Assembly: GCA_002435335.1 (NCBI GenBank)
Contig: DJMI01000009.1
Location: 1-8,768, forward strand
Source: Nitrosomonas sp. UBA6494
GTDB taxonomy: Bacteria > Pseudomonadota > Gammaproteobacteria > Burkholderiales > Nitrosomonadaceae
Direction of reading: 5' to 3'
Length of the DNA stretch: 8,768 nt
Shown here: positions 7,305-8,768 of the stretch, piece after piece
How positions within the stretch are numbered: position 1 is the stretch's first letter
How the letters are laid out: each line of letters opens with the position of its first letter
Position numbers and translations under genes: made by a program
Notes under the pieces: generated by a model
Database searches by the model: none
The model's input: only the letters and a program-made list of their open reading frames with translations
What the model was told of the DNA's origin: nothing

Positions 7305-8105
7305 TTACCCGACAATCCTAAATAACATCCGGATTCCCAGACCGTACAACAACACGACAAAAATCGCTCGCAACAACGCTGTTCGTGTAGAGTGCGTCAT
7401 GCGGGCGCCAAGCGGTGCGGTCAGCATACTGGCGGCTACCAACCAAATCACCGCCGGCACATAAACATAACCCAAGCTGTATTCGGGAAAAGTTTCCGTT
7501 TGCTGCCAGCCGTTGAATATATAACCGGCTGTTCCAGCCAGCGCGATGGGAAAACCGATTGCTGCAGCGGTTCCGATCGCATGTTGCAACTTCACCTTGC
7601 ATAAGGTTAAAAACGGTACCGACAACAAACCGCCGCCGATTGCAACCAGGCTCGATAATACGCCGATGACACCCCCTACCAACACCATACCGAATTTTCC
7701 CGGCAACTGAAACATCGGACTGGGACGAAATTGCAACGCCATTTGTGTGGCTGCATAAAAAATAAACACCACAAAAATACCGCTCAGCACAGCGCTGGTC
7801 AGCGCGCTTGCCCATGCGGCGCCGATAAAAGTACCCAGTAAAATCCCCGGTGTAATCTGCTTGACGATTTTCCAATCAACCGCCCGATGTTGGTGATGCG
7901 TACGCAGGCTGGCGGCCGCAGTGAAAATAATGGTCGCCATCGTGGTGCCGAGCGCCATATGAATGACGCGATCGTCCGGAAAATCTTGCGCCATGAATGC
8001 GCTGATCAAAACCGGCACAATGATCAGGCCGCCGCCAATCCCTAGCAATCCGGCGAAAAATCCGACAAAAGCGCCGGTGAGCAAATAAATCAACCACCAC
8101 TCCAT
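7305..8105 (-). CDS. TauE/SafE family sulfite/anion permease-like membrane protein
   Basis: This 266-residue integral membrane protein belongs to the TauE/SafE (DUF81) family. Some members export sulfite, sulfoacetate or related organic anions, while most are uncharacterised. Two internally repeated halves are evident. GLLGIGGGLIIVPVL (19-33) is mirrored by SLVAIGGGLLSVPFL (152-166), and HMALGTTMATIIFTAAAS (49-66) by the HAIGTAAAIGFPIA stretch (175-188). These glycine-rich pairs are the family hallmark. About eight transmembrane helices are expected, and the C-terminus is a hydrophobic helix ending FRIVG. The start ATG 8105 is preceded by a G-rich GGGGG run five bases upstream, a non-standard ribosome site. 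It starts 12 bp after the EVE gene stop, pointing to translational coupling or a shared transcript. No sulfur-oxidation or taurine genes are nearby, so the substrate remains open. Confidence 0.9.
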   Translation of the reverse strand: MEWWLIYLLTGAFVGFFAGLLGIGGGLIIVPVLISAFMAQDFPDDRVIHMALGTTMATIIFTAAASLRTHHQHRAVDWKIVKQITPGILLGTFIGAAWASALTSAVLSGIFVVFIFYAATQMALQFRPSPMFQLPGKFGMVLVGGVIGVLSSLVAIGGGLLSVPFLTLCKVKLQHAIGTAAAIGFPIALAGTAGYIFNGWQQTETFPEYSLGYVYVPAVIWLVAASMLTAPLGARMTHSTRTALLRAIFVVLLYGLGIRMLFRIVG

Positions 8106-8117
8106 CGTAACCCCCGA

Positions 8118-8573
8118 CTAAAGTAACGTCATAATGAATTGCCATTCCGCCGGATCGACCGGTGTGATCGACAGCCGGTTACCGGTTTGCAATACGCGCA
8201 TGCGCTGCAATTCGGGGTATTGCCGCAATTCTTTGATGGTGATGAGGCGAGTCCGCTGCAATAACGTGATGTTGACGTTGAACCACCGAGGGTTTTCGCG
8301 AGACACCTTAGGATCGAAATATTTACTGTGCGAATTGAACTGCGATTCATCCGGATACGCGGCTGCGCTCACTGCCGCAATCCCCACGATGCCGGGATCC
8401 TTGCAGCAGGAATGATAAAACAACACCTGATCGCTTATCGCCATTTGGTGGCGCATGAAATTACGCGCCTGATAATTGCGAATACCTTCCCACGCCACCG
8501 TTTGATTCGGCAACGCGGCAAAATCATCGATATGGAATTCATAAGGCTCGGATTTCATCAACCAATAACGCAT
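8118..8573 (-). CDS. EVE domain-containing protein (THYN1-like)
   Basis: This is a small soluble protein of 151 residues consisting of one EVE domain, a PUA-like fold. The eukaryotic homologue is thymocyte nuclear protein 1, and the fold is known or proposed to bind modified bases in DNA or RNA. Conserved features are the opening YWLMKSEP (3-10), WEGIRNYQARNFMR (28-41), DQVLFYHS (48-55) and GIVGIAAVS (61-69). A PRWFNVNI strand (95-102) and the C-terminal RLSITPVDPAEWQFI (133-147) complete it. The length is typical of stand-alone bacterial members. The start ATG 8573 is preceded by AAAGAG very close to the start codon. It appears to be the first gene of the minus-strand series, with the permease gene 12 bp downstream. 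The exact cellular role in bacteria is not established. The neighbourhood here shows no restriction-modification genes of the kind associated with some EVE proteins. Confidence 0.93.
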   Translation of the reverse strand: MRYWLMKSEPYEFHIDDFAALPNQTVAWEGIRNYQARNFMRHQMAISDQVLFYHSCCKDPGIVGIAAVSAAAYPDESQFNSHSKYFDPKVSRENPRWFNVNITLLQRTRLITIKELRQYPELQRMRVLQTGNRLSITPVDPAEWQFIMTLL

Positions 8574-8629
8574 ATCTCTTTAATTCAATAAATTAGCTGA
8601 ACGGTTATCCATCAGTTGTAGAAAAGATG

Positions 8630-8662
8630 AAAAAAAACCGCACGAGCGTATCAAGCTTCGGT
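8630..8662 (-). terminator. weak terminator-like hairpin with T8 tract
   Basis: On the minus strand ACCG (8659-8662) can pair with CGGT (8637-8640), and AGC (8655-8657) with GCT (8645-8647). The two helices are separated by an asymmetric internal loop, and a run of eight Ts (8630-8637) follows directly. The T-run is convincing but the stem is short and interrupted. It would stop transcripts arriving from the right on the minus strand, before the EVE gene. Confidence 0.25.
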
Positions 8663-8702
8663 AATATCACGCCATTTCTTGCTCATTATTATTATTTTCA
8701 CC

Positions 8703-8768
8703 ATGCAAATGCCTTCACTTTCCGACGTTGTCGTGGATACCTGGGTACAGGGCGGTCCCGTGAATTTA
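8703..8768 (+). CDS. possible start of an ExbB/TolQ/MotA-type proton-channel subunit (truncated)
   Basis: An open plus-strand frame starts at ATG 8703 (another in-frame ATG at 8709) and runs off the right edge after 22 codons, reading MQMPSLSDVVVDTWVQGGPV and onward. The short N-terminal helix followed by a QGGPV turn resembles the beginning of ExbB/TolQ-family inner-membrane proteins, where a GGPV/GGPx element precedes the first transmembrane helix. No clear ribosome site is visible upstream; the sequence there is an ATT repeat (8685-8696). A minus-strand frame (8767-8651) is also open over the same bases, so even the coding strand is not certain. The family assignment is an inference from very few residues. 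Confidence 0.35.
   Translation, partial: MQMPSLSDVVVDTWVQGGPVNL

Noticed and set aside
7295..7311. Hairpin CGGGT/ACCCG at the end of the TauE/SafE gene as a terminator
   Set aside because: The stem is only five pairs and includes the stop codon. The nearest T-run is some 17 bases away, and the next gene follows after 54 bp on the same strand.
7318..7875. Minus-strand frame (185 codons) inside the TauE/SafE gene
   Set aside because: It is an alternate frame of a clear membrane-protein gene. The translation is Arg/Cys-rich with no recognisable domain.

Overview
The window reads as an ordinary chromosomal segment of a betaproteobacterium. A Nitrosomonas-like or related ammonia-oxidiser or methylotroph is my best guess, from the moderate GC content and from the gene order leuC-leuD-leuB-asd-fimV, a well-known conserved cluster in beta- and some gammaproteobacteria. 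The genus is an inference and was not checked against any database. Seven complete genes and one truncated gene lie on the minus strand. One short gene start on the plus strand is possible at the right edge. I found no rRNA, tRNA, CRISPR array, insertion sequence or prophage part.

Reading in the direction of transcription (right to left): a small EVE-domain protein (8118-8573) is followed after 12 bp by a TauE/SafE-type membrane permease (7305-8105), then after 54 bp by an MFS transporter of the HcaT/LacY-like (PPP) type (6117-7250). After 90 bp come leuC (4611-6026), leuD (3957-4595) and leuB (2875-3939), tightly packed with gaps of 15 and 17 bp. Together they encode isopropylmalate isomerase, large and small subunits, and 3-isopropylmalate dehydrogenase. 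After 115 bp comes asd (1647-2759, aspartate-semialdehyde dehydrogenase). A 440-bp AT-rich gap then leads to fimV (1206 down to position 1, continuing outside the window), a secreted, peptidoglycan-linked scaffold protein.

The central block is amino-acid biosynthesis. LeuC/LeuD and LeuB carry out steps two and three of leucine synthesis. Asd makes the branch-point aldehyde for lysine/diaminopimelate, methionine and threonine, and the diaminopimelate branch feeds the cell wall. FimV acts at the cell wall or pole. The three upstream genes (EVE, TauE/SafE, MFS) could be co-transcribed with each other, but no functional link to leucine synthesis is visible.

The less explained parts are the 440-bp asd-fimV gap, which holds a possible broken small membrane-protein frame and promoter-like sequences, and the right edge. 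There a plus-strand start resembling an ExbB/TolQ-type proton-channel subunit competes with an open minus-strand frame that ends just before a T-tract. I see no convincing previously undescribed system here.
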